This document shows, in pieces, positions 51,601-62,540 of a DNA stretch of 64,000 nt (the first letter of the stretch is position 1; every line of letters starts with the position of its first letter). This stretch comes from Haemonchus contortus (lineage: Eukaryota > Nematoda > Chromadorea > Rhabditida > Trichostrongylidae), in the NCBI GenBank assembly GCA_000469685.2, contig LS997562.1, positions 44,458,869 to 44,522,868 on the forward strand, written 5' to 3'. The translations under genes were made by a program, and so were the position numbers. Below the pieces are notes generated by a model, which was given only the letters and a program-made list of their open reading frames with translations, did not search any database and had not been told where the DNA came from.

Positions 51601-53972
51601 GACTTACTGGTGTTGAACATAGTGATTGTAAGCTCCCAAATCGAGTAGCCTCCGAATCATGTTGCACAGTGTTGTATCTCCAGGGCAATAGGGCAGACCA
51701 AACACACCCTGATGTTGTCCGCCGACTAAAAATTTTTTTAGCGAAGTCAAAATTATTAAGGAGATTTGTGAAAGTGATCTATCTCTAGTCGTGGACCTGC
51801 GTAGCTTTGGTCTAACAGTTCATCCCGCTCCACTCAACGCCGTCGAGGCGGGGCGTTACGCTGGAAATACCCTAAATCCTCTAAAAATTGAAATCAAGGA
51901 TGATGCGCGGGTATCTGCAGGAACCCAACCCCCTTGAATTAATACTTCCAATCTTGAGAGCTCCCTGACCCAACCTCAGGACTTCAAAAACCCATGAAAT
52001 ACTGGCAGGGTGTCGACAAAATTTCCCATTCGTGTCGAGGTCAACCTTTGATTTTTCAGCCATTCGGAGTTCTGTTTTATTATTTTGAAATGTGGCCGTG
52101 TGAATCATAGATATGCTTTCGACTTCACAGACCCCGAAAAAAACGAATTAGCGAAAACGTCAGTCACTAGAGAAATTGTTGTTATCAATCTCGGAGGGTA
52201 GCCAAGAGCTACAACGGGAGGTTACTTTGATGATATCGAGGTAATCTATGCCGATCATGTCGATTTTTTATGATTTTGAATCGTACCTGATATGAGGTTC
52301 TTGATTGGCGGGTCAGGACATCTTTGCGCCACAGCTCTTCTGGAACGAAGAATATTCTGGAGAAAGTTCATAAAGTATCATTTCGAGAGAGTTCTAGACA
52401 ATTGAATACTCTTCTGGGAATCGCCCATAATCGGGACAACTTCGAAGTATAGTACTTGGTAGTGAATGGAATAACTGATTAAGGTTAGCTTTCAATTCTC
52501 AGTCAAAATCTTCCTGAATAGTCAACTATCTTGACCGATGGTATTAAGGATTTCTCGGACCCTGATTGAGTTCAGGGTAACCCCACATAAAAGGCGATTA
52601 GAGGGACTCGGAATTCCCATTGACCGGTCTGCCAACCTGTGCTTGACACCGGCATCGTTGCCGTTTTTGCAGCTTTTGCTGGGCCACGGTTTTCAACTTG
52701 ACGGAAGCCCAACTCGTAACCTCTTTATGTGCAGGCATGGCCCCGCACCCTTAACCACTTGGCTTGCGCTGCAGCATACGTTCTATGTACGTGACTGTTA
52801 CAACTGGTTATCGCTCCTTGACCAGGTGAATGGACTGTAATGACGTTCAAACTTACATGAATTGTGCTCCTTGTGAAAAACCAATTGCGTTATATCCAAA
52901 CTGTAGCAGTGTATCGTTACGAATCTGTTTACAAGCATCCGCTACCAGATCATTCATATCCGCGAAAAAGCCCTTTTCCGTGTCCTGTAAGTCCAACTCT
53001 TTAGCCAGTAAAGAATCACTGCAAGTTCCGAGTAATTGCAGCAAAAGTTCGATCAGAGGCTTTCAATATCTTATCATAATTGCTGTATGGTTTACAAGAA
53101 AAGTCCAAGTTATAGCTAGAAATATACGAAAGCGGAGGTGGACTATAGTCAGCTGGTACTGCTATTATACTAAACATAGTTTGAGATCGAATTCAAGGTC
53201 GATATCCACTAATCAATTAACATCTTCGCTACCATTGGATCGATCGATTTGTGAAAGATTCATTCAGGAGGATGGAAACTATGGCTTTTGACTTGATTGT
53301 TAGCTGCTGTTACATCCGACCGAACACAACTAGTACACGATCCGAAAGTCTCACAATGTTAGCGATTTGTGGGCCAAACTTTGGCATCGGACGGGACTCG
53401 AACCCGTAGTTGTACGCTACGTGCTGCGTGCTCTGGTTTTTAATCTGCTGTCTCCCCAAATCGTTGATGGGCGTATTCCAGAATCGATTCATGGCAAAAA
53501 GTGAAAAGTAAGTTAAACAGGAATTTTGAAATGTAGCTCACCTCGATCATGTTATCGCCAAACATCAAACTTTTAACATAAATTCCATCAATATTTTCTT
53601 CGATAATTTTTTTGATGTTTCCCATCGAAAACGGATTGCAGCAATTATCACCTAAAATGTTGAAGGACTGAACACATAGCATTTGTCCTAAACATCAGGG
53701 TTTTTCCAGGGAAATCGAGTTGAGGTCAGTGGAAAGGAAGGCGATAACCATCTTGAGGCAACTAAACGCCCTGGAAGTTCCCGAAGAATTACTATCATAG
53801 TTTCATATGGTTGCATTTGTAACTCACCCATTCCATGCCAAATGACAACTGGTACCGCTTTTAATGTAATCGTCTTGTGGCGAATTCTTCGACGATGCCG
53901 ACGATGTCGTCGAACGTTGTGAAATGCGGACACAATGGCAAGACAAATGAGTAGCACAAGGAAAATACGCAT
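48632..53972 (-). CDS. ppt-1: Palmitoyl-protein thioesterase 1, complete
   Basis: Removes palmitate and other fatty acyl groups from cysteines of proteins during lysosomal breakdown; loss of the human enzyme causes infantile neuronal ceroid lipofuscinosis. Nine minus-strand exons: 53828-53972, 53542-53651, 52857-52984, 52287-52339, 51608-51725, 50562-50652, 48983-49081, 48809-48880 and 48632-48757. All phases agree, giving 313 residues (human 306). A signal peptide [16 protein letters not shown] is followed by an Arg/His-rich stretch, then [14 protein letters not shown]. The nucleophile is Ser122 in GFSQGAQF (human Ser115), the acid is probably Asp239 in KDHMVVP, and the base is His295 in EGDHL (human His289). 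[36 protein letters not shown] and SIFLADIN are hallmark segments. N-glycosylation sequons occur at NDT (108) and NET (265). Cysteine positions match the human enzyme. Confidence 0.97.
49375..50481. mobile_element. 1.1-kb palindromic element with tRNA-like promoter boxes
   Basis: Arms 49375-49788 and 50066-50481 are reverse complements at high identity over about 415 bp, around a spacer of about 277 bp. Each arm carries a pol III-like pair: GTGGCGTAGTGGCAGTG (A-box-like) and GAGGGTTTGCTTCCCGC (B-box-like), about 45 bases apart. This indicates two head-to-head or tail-to-tail copies of a tRNA-derived SINE, or a fold-back element that captured one. It lies in the ppt-1 intron between exons 6 and 7. 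An open frame spans the spacer (about 49781-50065), but nothing in it is recognisable. Confidence 0.75.
52725..52790 (-). repeat. tRNA-like A-box fragment in ppt-1 intron 3
   Basis: On the minus strand the segment reads CAAGCCAAGTGGTTAAGGGTG, close to a tRNA D-arm/A-box. No complete acceptor or anticodon arm forms. It is probably a degenerate tRNA-derived SINE. Confidence 0.35.
53385..53450 (-). repeat. tRNA-like T-arm fragment in ppt-1 intron 2
   Basis: The minus-strand sequence ACTACGGGTTCGAGTCCCGT forms a good T-arm and B-box. The upstream part does not fold into a cloverleaf. It shares GGACGGG-CTCGAACCCGT with 10228-10250, suggesting a dispersed tRNA-derived family and not a working tRNA. 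Confidence 0.4.
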
Positions 53973-53981
53973 ACTGCAATT
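53973..53981 (-). promoter_or_regulatory. Candidate spliced-leader acceptor of ppt-1
   Basis: On the minus strand AAATTGCAG is followed by one T and the ATG at 53972. A one-base leader after a TTGCAG acceptor is typical of spliced-leader addition and fixes the start codon at MRIFLV rather than an in-frame upstream one. Confidence 0.55.
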
Positions 53982-56417
53982 TCTCAATTATCCGCTACAC
54001 TAGAAATTGACCATAAAACTGAATATGATCTGAAAAGGAGTGATAATCGTGACGGGCTGGTCAGCAATGATGTCCTGTTGCTTTGCTGTGCTGGCGGTGC
54101 TTTGCGACGGTCGCTGGATTGATACTGATAAGCAAAGGTCGCCCTGATGACCGTGTGATACAGGTCCAAACAGCTGTGTCACCCTTGTCCTTTGTATGTG
54201 AGTGATTATTGTTTTCTAAAAGAAATTGTTAGCACCACAAACCATGGGACTGCGTGGTGCAGTCCGATGTGACGCACCACCACACAATTACGGACCCGGG
54301 ATTAATCCCTAACTGGTACCTACTCAAGCCTTCCTTATCAACGCCAAGGAATTCAGGTTTTTTTTCTCTTGATACATGATTTAGGTTTAACTATTCGCAA
54401 AATCTGATTAGCTCTGATCGTCTGCAACTTGACTTAAGCTGTTTCTAATACTTATGACGGGCATGAAAGCTTCCGTATGGTTCGCCTCGACTGGGACATG
54501 CTATATATTTACTATAGAAAGATTATTTCGACAGGGGATAGCCATATGAGCAGTCTATTCATCCCCGCTATCCAAAACAATAGGATTCCTGATCGATTAT
54601 CAGCTTCACCTGGTGTATCCGATCTTAGTTCCATGAGGCCTTTACATTTCGATATCCTCCTTTTGCGATGCTGCTTTTCGTATAACGTCACGACTATGGA
54701 ATCTATGAATCATCGATTCATGGGTACGCTAAAAGAGGGTATTAAATCAGCGTGTTTCCAGTGAATTAAAATTCCACTGTATCAGATGAGAGGGATAAGG
54801 GTGGTGAGTGGGTGGGTGGGTTGAGAAAGCATTTAAAGGTTGAAAGTCAAGTAAGTAAGCCTGATCCCAAACATTTCAGGGGCTTTCGTAAGCCCTCGAA
54901 CTGAACGCAGCGCCTTAGACCATTCGGTTAGAATTACATGAACAGACGTTGGCTTGCTGTATGGATGACTACTACCGAGAATTGAATGAGCATAGCCTTG
55001 GCTAGATTCAGAAGTCATTTGATGGATTGGGATGACATCCCTCTATTGTTGTTTTTAGTTAGAAACACATATGGAGCTCCCCATGGGAATAATTTCTATT
55101 AATATTTCGGTAGTATTGTCTTGAGTATCAAGTAATTGAGTGTGGATGATCTCTTCGATTTGACCCCTATTCACAGATTGGACCGCCTGTTTTCATTGAT
55201 TTCGTGGTTGCTCGGCTCAACGGGTGATGCTCTTCTGCGTTCTGAAAGGTATGAATTACCCTCTCGGATGTTTACCATTTGTAGAAGAAAAGTCGTATTG
55301 CTAGACGGAATTAAGAAGGTAGCTCCATAAAAAGGATATCAGGGTTAAGGTCGTACATCCTGGAGGTATTCTTGTTTGAGCATCAACTTATTCGGTAATA
55401 TATGGGTGCTGACAAACCTTATTTAGTCTGGTAGTAGCGCTCTCCTCGAGAAGTACAAGAAACCTGGGTGGATTCAGTGGGTTTTAGTTGCAGTCGAAAA
55501 AAATGATCTCATGACAATTCCATTGTAACCAAATGAAATCCCAGGAGAGTGTTCATCTAGTTTTTTTCTAGAAAACATTAGTTTTTCAAGATGAATTAGG
55601 TAGCAACGCTTCCAACCTGAGGGCTAGGAGACTTGGGTAAAGGGTTTCGATTGTTTGATTTACGGGCAGTGGGGGTGGTGAACAAGGCATGAGGCCCTAG
55701 AGATTTGCGGAGCTGCTTTTATTGGGAAGTCCCTCTAGGATAATCATGAATGTAAGCTATTCCCACCTTCTCTACCTCCTCCCTCCATCTCCCATTGAGC
55801 ACTATATTGACTATATAGACCACAGATTTGATTTTTTGTGGACTGTTGGACAAGGCGATAGATGTATCGACAATAGTGGAGGGAATCAGTGGTCAATATA
55901 GTCAATATAAGTAAGTGATTCGACCAGGTAAGTGGATTTGCATTTCTGAGCACATGAGTGTGCGTGCGTGGGAGTGATGTGATGTATATGATTACAATTA
56001 GGTTCGGACATTCCGTGATCGCTTTTATCCGGGGTTTTCATAATTTTTAGAAGGCGACATTACTTCTCGAACACTAGTTGGAAATCGTGGGGCAGATATG
56101 AATATCACATCGCAGAAGTGAACACGGTTTGGTTCCGAGCCTAACTGCATAAGATGGGCGGATATGTAACGTATGTGTGTGTATTTTTGTGGGTGGGGGT
56201 GTGACTGTGTAATGCCATAAGTATGTAATAGTTGTACCCGTGAACGTGTAAACGGGAAATTTTGCTCTATAGGAGGGCTTATACGTGGGTTTCCGGGTGG
56301 GTATAAAGGGGTTCAGAGCCAACGAGATGTTTTTTTTTTTTCATAAGTTCAAGGATGTTGTTGTAGCATATCGTGATTCGAGCCGCAAAGCCGATTAATC
56401 CCCGCGCCGGCGATTAG
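53982..56417. other. Region upstream of ppt-1, no gene recognised
   Basis: This is the upstream flank of ppt-1. It was searched specifically for the subtilisin-like catalytic exons that should precede a convertase P-domain (for example a SHGTRCAGE-type motif), and none was seen. A tRNA-like fragment may lie at about 54247-54320. A T-run is at about 56331. Confidence 0.4.
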
Positions 56418-56773
56418 GTGACGAACGGAGTCGGTCGCAACGTCACACTCCTTCGGATATGGTCTGATGGATGCTGGTGCCATGGTGCAACTCGCTCGAA
56501 ATTGGACCACTGCACCCGAACAACACAAATGTCGGCAGTTCTACCCAAGTCGTTTCAAGTCAATGACTCCCTCTACGATTCAGTCTTTCTTGTCTTACCT
56601 AGGGAGTTCCAGGACAATCCCTCATGGAAATCGGCTTCAATTGCAACTGTACACTGATGGTTGTGCTGGATCACCCGACGAGCAGGTAGTGTACCTGGAG
56701 CATGTGCAGGCAATTATCACTTTGAAAGCGCCAAAAAGAGGCGATATACAGATCTACTTGACAAGTCCTTCAG
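56418..56773 (+). pseudogene. Orphan P-domain exon of a furin-type proprotein convertase
   Basis: The exon follows an acceptor-like GATTAG and ends at a GTACGT donor. It reads VTNGVGRN and then, after a frame change at about 56440, SHSFGYGLMDAGAMVQLARN, followed by DGCAG, YLEHVQAIITLKAPKRGD and YLTSPSG. This is the junction between the S8 catalytic domain and the P (homoB) domain of kexin/furin-type convertases, which cleave pro-proteins in the secretory pathway. The frame change is best explained by loss of two bases, because GVGR(K/N)VSHSFGYG is expected to be continuous. No catalytic-domain exons lie upstream and no continuation of the P domain was found downstream. It is therefore most likely a duplicated fragment, though a sequencing indel plus very long introns cannot be excluded. 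Confidence 0.7.
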
Positions 56774-56882
56774 GTACGTTCTGGCTTGGGAGTTCTGGCA
56801 TATTTAGCGATCTAACACGGTGGAACCGTTCACCTCAACAGCCTAGCTTTTAGGCGTATACCTTCGTTCAACACGATAGGTA

Positions 56883-57207
56883 GGTGAAAATGTAGTTGGG
56901 GGGTGCCAGCGCCCTTTTGTGCACTGCGTCTCTTCATTTTTTACGCTATCTAATCATCTCACCCACCCCGGAGCTCCTCCCCTTCTAAAAGTTAGGGAAG
57001 GAGCTCCGGGGTGGGTGAACCAATTGGATGTTCAATTCTTCTCCATCCCAGCTTTTTGCACGAGATAATCATCTCTCCCACCCCGGAGCTCCTTCTCTAA
57101 CTTCTAGAAGTGGAGGAATCCATCTCTGCCGTCTCTATGCAATCTGCCGCCGGTGTCAGAGACGCAGAGCACAAAAGTGGCTGGCACCCCCCAACTACAT
57201 TTTCACC
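56883..57207. mobile_element. 325-bp MITE with exact 9-bp target duplication
   Basis: The terminal inverted repeats share GGTGAAAATGTAGTTGGGGG, continuing through GTGCCAGC and a CTCTGCGTCTCT-like block (about 50 bp). The 9-base sequence CGATAGGTA occurs directly on both sides (56874-56882 and 57208-57216), an exact target site duplication. Inside are further hairpins based on GGAGCTCCGGGGTGGG. A 9-bp duplication is typical of Mutator-like elements, so this is probably a non-autonomous MULE. No coding capacity. Confidence 0.88.
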
Positions 57208-57216
57208 CGATAGGTA

Positions 57217-60200
57217 TGTTCATGAACCTTATGCCATCGACAACATTGTTGAGTCCTGCTCAATTGCTTTCCTTTTTATGGGTCGCCAAGGATCATGATG
57301 ATTTCTAAGCGAACTATTTGAATGGATCAATTTCTGAAAGCATCTACCTTTGTACTGCTTCCTAGTTCGACCTTAATTGGTTCTGCTTCTGCATGTTGTT
57401 CAACAGCCTCCCGCACAGTCACTATTGAAACCACAAATAATTTATTCTATAACCTTCAGCCATTTCTGCCTTAGAAGCTTCTGAACTTTGACGCCCATAA
57501 TTTTGGGACACCCTGTACAAGCCGGTGCTCTTGTCCTCCCAAACGAGTCTGGTACCACTTAACCTAACCGGATAGAATAGTCAACCTTGCCTACTTCTCT
57601 CTGAGCTCTTTTTGATACTGGAATTTCTACTAGTGAAGTTCTTCGAGGTTCCAACGCCAAAAAAAATCCTCGGTCCGATACTAGCAGTCTTCTTGTTAGT
57701 AATAATAGTATGAATTGTTTTGATCGTATAGACATCGCAATCGGCGATATGTCCTTTCCTGAGTAGAAAACAAGAGCCGCAGTATTGATGAATTCCCGTT
57801 TGAGGCACGCTCACAGTTTTGATTTCTCTGGAAGTTCCCACAGCTGTAGAAGCTTCATAGAAGGACGAAAATCAAAAACAATAGTCTATTTACCTTTAGC
57901 TGGTGCTACTATTACTGCTGATATTATATTATACTAACTTAATACAGGTAATTAGTAGTTTACTTCAGCGTTGACCGACCCATGTTGACAGCTTGACCAC
58001 AATAACTCGATGGCCCAGTGTGAACTTTGGACCGCGCGGGTTCACTTGGTCAGTACCGCCGGCTCGCGGATCTTCCCTCACTCCCTTTTTTTGTACGCTT
58101 ACTCACTCAGAACTATAGGCTCAATGAGCATTATTTGTGTCTGTGATCCCACCTCCTGTCCTCAGGATACCCGGACACTTCGTTTTTTTGCAGTGTTTTC
58201 GCACATACGACTGACTTACACGTATTCTGTAAAAAAAAAAAACTATTGAAAATGTGAAAAACAGAACTTTTATTGAAAAATGATTTCAGGTATCTGAAAC
58301 TGAACTGGAAATACGCTCTTTATACCTTCTGTGGATGCTGCTACTTGTATTTCAAGCTACATATATCTATCTGTGTTCCTGTCAACGAATGAGTTTTTCG
58401 AGAAATACGCCATGTCCCTGTCTGTGGAAGGCTTATCAGGAGTATTTGTTCAATTTATTATCAATTCAAGATTATTTTACCTAAGCAAACCACGTAATTA
58501 TAACTGTTAGTTATAGTTACGTGATTTGTAAAAGCGATCTTTCTTTCAAGTCTGATCATCGGTTAGTCTTCAATTGGTTTATTCCAGAAGATAAATCAAC
58601 GTTAGATATTAGACTAACTTCGTTGGAGAGCAAAAGTCTCCTGCCACTGTCCTTCAATGTCCGAGCGAAAACGTGAAAATAGCAACCCTTCAACCCATCC
58701 CTTTTGAATAAAACTTCTATTGTCTGTCAAGGTACGAGGGCCATGTACTCTGGTATTTGTGCCATTGAATTGCCGTAGGGGAATGCCATTGAATTCTTCA
58801 TAAACTAGCATGAACCTCCTATGCGCACTGTGCGTGGGATTAAGTCATCGGATTCTAATCTTTTTTTTTGTTTAATGTAGAATTCTAATTGTAAATAAAT
58901 AGGCAAAGATGCTCGCTTAAGTACAACTTCAACTATTAGCCTTTCCTTGAAAGCTCGGCAAAGACTGTGGCGAAGACTAGGAGAACAAGTGGGTTCTTTT
59001 GGTGTGATACATTGCAAGTAAGTATGCGAGTACCATGCTTCCATTCGGTGCCGTACTAACATTTGTAATGTGCTCGGCCCTACCACGACCTAGCCTCTCT
59101 GCACATCGGTGTTTTCCCTGTTGGATTTGATCCTTCAACCAGACTGGTCAGTAGCAGCTTCTGAACCCTTGTACAAGGAAACTTATTATGCCATTGTATA
59201 AATACTTCATGCCATTTTCATGCCATCTATTTCAACAAAAATCATTTTGTGTGGCTAAAACAGAAAGGGTGAAGTGATGATAGGCCCCAATAAGAAAAAG
59301 TAATATGATTTGGATCGATCCGATTCAGTAGGGCCCTTAAGGCTTCGTAACGGCGACCAACTATATAAATCTACAGGTCCCGTCTGTGATATTTTGCCAA
59401 CTTTTGCTGAAACTCGTTGTGGCACCTGTGCTGGCACGATGGGCCGTACCCCTTCTTTAATTTTAAACGTTGCCTGAATTGCCTGAATTCAAAAATGTAC
59501 TTTTTGTAGTGCTTGTCGCTCGTTCTCTCTGATCTGCCCTTTAGTAAAACTCGAAGTTCATGAGGGTCGGAAAAGCAAAGAAACAAAATCAACATAACTC
59601 AACAGTAATTTCAAGTGACGTCTCCACTATCGTGCAATTCCGATGCGTGGAATCTTTTGCTGGCGAAAGCGTCTGTTGAGGCTTCGTTCGAGGGATCGGA
59701 AGTGAGTAGCCCTCGGATTTTTTCCCTTGTTTCTTCTATGAAAATATTACGATTTTTCAAAATTCAAAATATGCACTTTTTGACTTGATGTTTTGTGTGT
59801 GTCTTGACATGTCACAATTTGGACACAATCAGAATTACAAAATTGTCATACTTAACTTGCAATGGATATTCTGGACAAGGAATGAATTTTTCTGTACTAG
59901 TTCCACTAGGACTCCTTTTTTGACTTTCTGAGGAAGCGGTCTTTGAACTTCAAACTAGTAATTTCATCCCGGACATTGACATCCCACAGTTACAGCTCCA
60001 TTTTGGTTCCCCATCACTTCCTGTTGAATAGACGGGTTTCCTTTTTGACGTCTGTGGGACATGCCTTGTAGATTTACTGCTTATTTTGTTTGCTAGGACC
60101 AGCAGGCTGTAAAAGCGCATGGATCGATTTTCAATTCGGGTGAGGACGGCTGTGGAGAGCGCATTTGTTTATCAGGCTGATATGGTACCGATCTACCTGA

Positions 60201-61014
60201 TCGTGTCATCGAGTTCTTCCCTCGGTTGTTGATCGGTGGACGGATCTTGCCATTAAGGCACTTTTGTATGAAGGTTTCTTTGTTGGAATGGAAGGCAATA
60301 TAAGTTGGATAAACAAAGCTCTTCGGCTTCTTATGGTTCAAAGATGGAAAAGTTTCACACCCATCGACTCTTGATCACGACGTCGATCGTTTCTTGGCGG
60401 GCCGGTGGAAACGGATCAATTTGGTGCATACGCCTTCGTCATGTTGGAGCGTGGTGTTCCAGACGTTTTTCTTCTTTATTTTTCTTGATAACCTCTAACT
60501 TATTGATTCCTGCTGATAGTAATCATGGCTTTCTGTTCCCCTTTACTCCATCTGCTAGCAAGTAACTACCAAAACCACAGTATCGTTTCCGTCCGCTTTT
60601 TTTGCCTACTACTGGATAGAGTAATGTAGTGCGCTGCTCAGTCGGTGATAATATCGTTTGGTAGCTCTTTCTCTTGCTTTAGTTCAATCTCTGAATCTTT
60701 GTTTCGGGAACACCACCCCATTTTCATGGAGAAAAGCAATGGCGTGTGAGGATTCCTATCAATCCATGGCAACGTTTGAAATAACCCGGTACCCGGTATA
60801 GGAGTTAGTATGGACATGTTATTTAAATTACCTACAAGTAGTCTATTTGCTCGGCAACTTTTACTCTGCAAATCTTTGAAACACACGTTAATCAACCCTT
60901 GGATGCTTTGGCGTATACCGCTCTTTTCTACCTATCGTTTTCTGGATTCTCCAAGTTAGTATCCGAATGTTACAATGCACAATGTCCGAGTGAATTATAA
61001 TCGATTTATTGCAG
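57217..61014. other. Region with decayed open frames and a stray mariner-type end
   Basis: TTTTGGGACACCCTGTA at about 57504-57519 looks like a mariner terminal repeat without a partner. Minus-strand open frames at 57581-57841, 58614-58811, 60093-60341 and 60638-60895 may derive from a retroelement (the first has a Cys/His spacing reminiscent of a gag zinc knuckle). None is convincing enough to call as a gene. A hairpin is listed separately. Confidence 0.3.
58491..58523. repeat. Short hairpin CACGTAATTATAACT
   Basis: CACGTAATTATAACT, three loop bases and AGTTATAGTTACGTG form a 15-bp stem with one mismatch. It may be a fold-back tip of a small element or a structured RNA. No further context. 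Confidence 0.6.
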
Positions 61015-61373
61015 ATGGGACAAATCCGATGTACGCGTTCATTGAACGAGATCGAAAAGACAGGTATATTCCAGGAGAGCTTGTGAAGCTACTGAAGCTT
61101 ATAAGGTAAAAGATGTTTCTTTTTTTCATCCATTTGAGAATTCTCGGCGTTAGAATATTGATAGCAACAGTTTAACAACACAACAATTTTCGATTGAGGA
61201 GGACTTTCATTGTTAATTTAGTTATTGCCTCCGTTTCCAGCCAGTTGCAAGAGAGGGCGGCATCTGGATGATTTTGATGTGTACACTGTGCACTTTACAA
61301 AATACATTACAAACGATTTGCTCGACCGATGCCGTCAGGATGATGTTCCCGCGGGGGCAGAAACGAAAATACA
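61015..61373 (+). CDS. Two linked exons of an unrecognised protein (partial)
   Basis: Exon 61015-61105 follows TTTATTGCAG and ends AAG-GTAAAA. Exon 61245-61373 follows TTTCCAGCCAG and ends at a GTATGG donor. The phases agree and give about 73 residues with no stop, including GTNPMYAFIERDRKDRYIPG, LVKLLKLIRSCK and HLDDFDVYTVHFTKYITND. The composition is that of a globular soluble protein, and both exons have good nematode splice sites. The family was not recognised, and neither start nor later exons were found. It could be the edge of a gene running right, or a remnant, since an inverted repeat begins directly after it. Confidence 0.4.
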
Positions 61374-61377
61374 GTAT

Positions 61378-61533
61378 GGCACTCGGCTCTTACAGTAGCC
61401 CAGCAAGGCATGACTCCATTTTGATACGCAAATTCTCATCCGTCACATATACGACGCGTCGAAAAGGGGCCTTGGGCAAGGACACGGGGGTGGATGGTGG
61501 ATGATCCAGGGGCTACGGTAAGAGCCGAGTGCC
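61378..61533. repeat. Inverted repeat with 24-bp arms
   Basis: GGCACTCGGCTCTTACAGTA (61378 onwards, then GCCC) is matched with one mismatch by the reverse complement at 61510-61533 (GGGCTACGGTAAGAGCCGAG, then TGCC). The arms are separated by 108 bp. It is probably a tiny MITE or hairpin placed at the end of the candidate exon. Confidence 0.7.
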
Positions 61534-61734
61534 CGTACCCAATTTTCATTTCTGGCTCGCGTGGTCTAGTATGACAATACAAATATAATAATTTCTAGTT
61601 TCTTGAGGTGTGTATTATGGTGGAACGTATTTTGATGTTGATGTTTTAGTGAGGGAATAACCACTTCTTTTTAAGATGTCTCAGTTGCTCGTAGTTACTG
61701 ACTTATTGATTTTTTTCACGTGGAACGGATACAG

Positions 61735-61769
61735 CTTTGATATTCTGCATCAAAGGCAGGATATCAAAG
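61735..61769. repeat. Short hairpin CTTTGATATTCTGC
   Basis: CTTTGATATTCTGC, a seven-base loop and GCAGGATATCAAAG form a 14-bp stem with one mismatch. No associated gene. Confidence 0.6.
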
Positions 61770-61799
61770 CAATGTCCTTTCCAGGTGAAAAAATTGAAT

Positions 61800-62330
61800 A
61801 AGCCAGTAAGGTGGGGGAGGGGGGGGATGACAGTTGTAGGATCATTTCGTTATGAACTTTTTTGTAAATGTTTCAATTGTAATTGGCTACCAGTTTGCTG
61901 AGTTGTACATCAGTAGCATGGTTTTGATATTCTTTTATAATAAGGGTTCAATCAGAAGTTTGGGGATATCTTGTTAACCTGTTGTTTCCCACCGGGAACG
62001 GACCCGGTTCTGAAACCCTGCTCCAGGGAAGGGGGGGGGGGGGAAGGGTCATTCCGAGCTTTTTGGTGAATGTCTTTTACACACGAACATAACATGGCTT
62101 CGATGGTTTGCTCCAATCAGGGGTCAATCAGCACTTTTTGAGATTTCCCAAGTCCAAGTACCTGCTAACTAGTTCAATTGTTTTTGACCAGGGACGGGAC
62201 GTTTTTGAAATTCTTCCAGTGAGGGACCAAGGGGGGATAGTTCTTAGCTTTCTGGAAAATGTCTCAGTTATAAGTTGTAACCAGTTGACTGAGTTGTACT
62301 TCACAGTGAACTGAGGGTTTTGGTAGTCTT
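61800..62330. repeat. Degenerate ~200-bp tandem repeat
   Basis: Three diverged units begin with G-runs near 61811, 62030 and 62230. Each is followed by a block resembling AGCTTTTTGGTGAATGTCT. Related blocks such as GGGTTCAATCAGAAGTTTGG / GGGGTCAATCAGCACTTTTT and CCAGTTTGCTGAGTTGTAC / CCAGTTGACTGAGTTGTAC recur in register. The copies are too diverged for exact boundaries. Confidence 0.5.
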
Positions 62331-62429
62331 CTGCTCACAATTGCTGATTGTTTTGTTATTGTCACAGTTTTTTGTTGTGTTTTGTTATTTTTTGTTTTTT
62401 ATTGTCTGCAATTGTTGATTAAACATTCG

Positions 62430-62540
62430 TAATCAAAATCAGTCCTTAGAAGTAGGGTCTGGTTGAAAGTGAAATTTTCATGGGACATCGTTCTGACCTT
62501 AAAATCAAACCAGACTCTGCTTCTAAGGACACTTTTCTGA
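62430..62540. repeat. Hairpin element with GTCCTTAGAAG arms
   Basis: AATCAGTCCTTAGAAGTAGG (then GTCTGGTT) at about 62437-62464 is matched by the reverse complement AACCAGACTCTGCTTCTAAG (then GACAC) at about 62508-62532. The arms are near 28 bp with a loop of about 45 bases. Confidence 0.65.

Noticed and set aside
57581..57841. Retrotransposon gag zinc knuckle (CGSC...GHIADC)
   Set aside because: The Cys/His spacing does not fit a clean CCHC knuckle and there is no adjacent polymerase.
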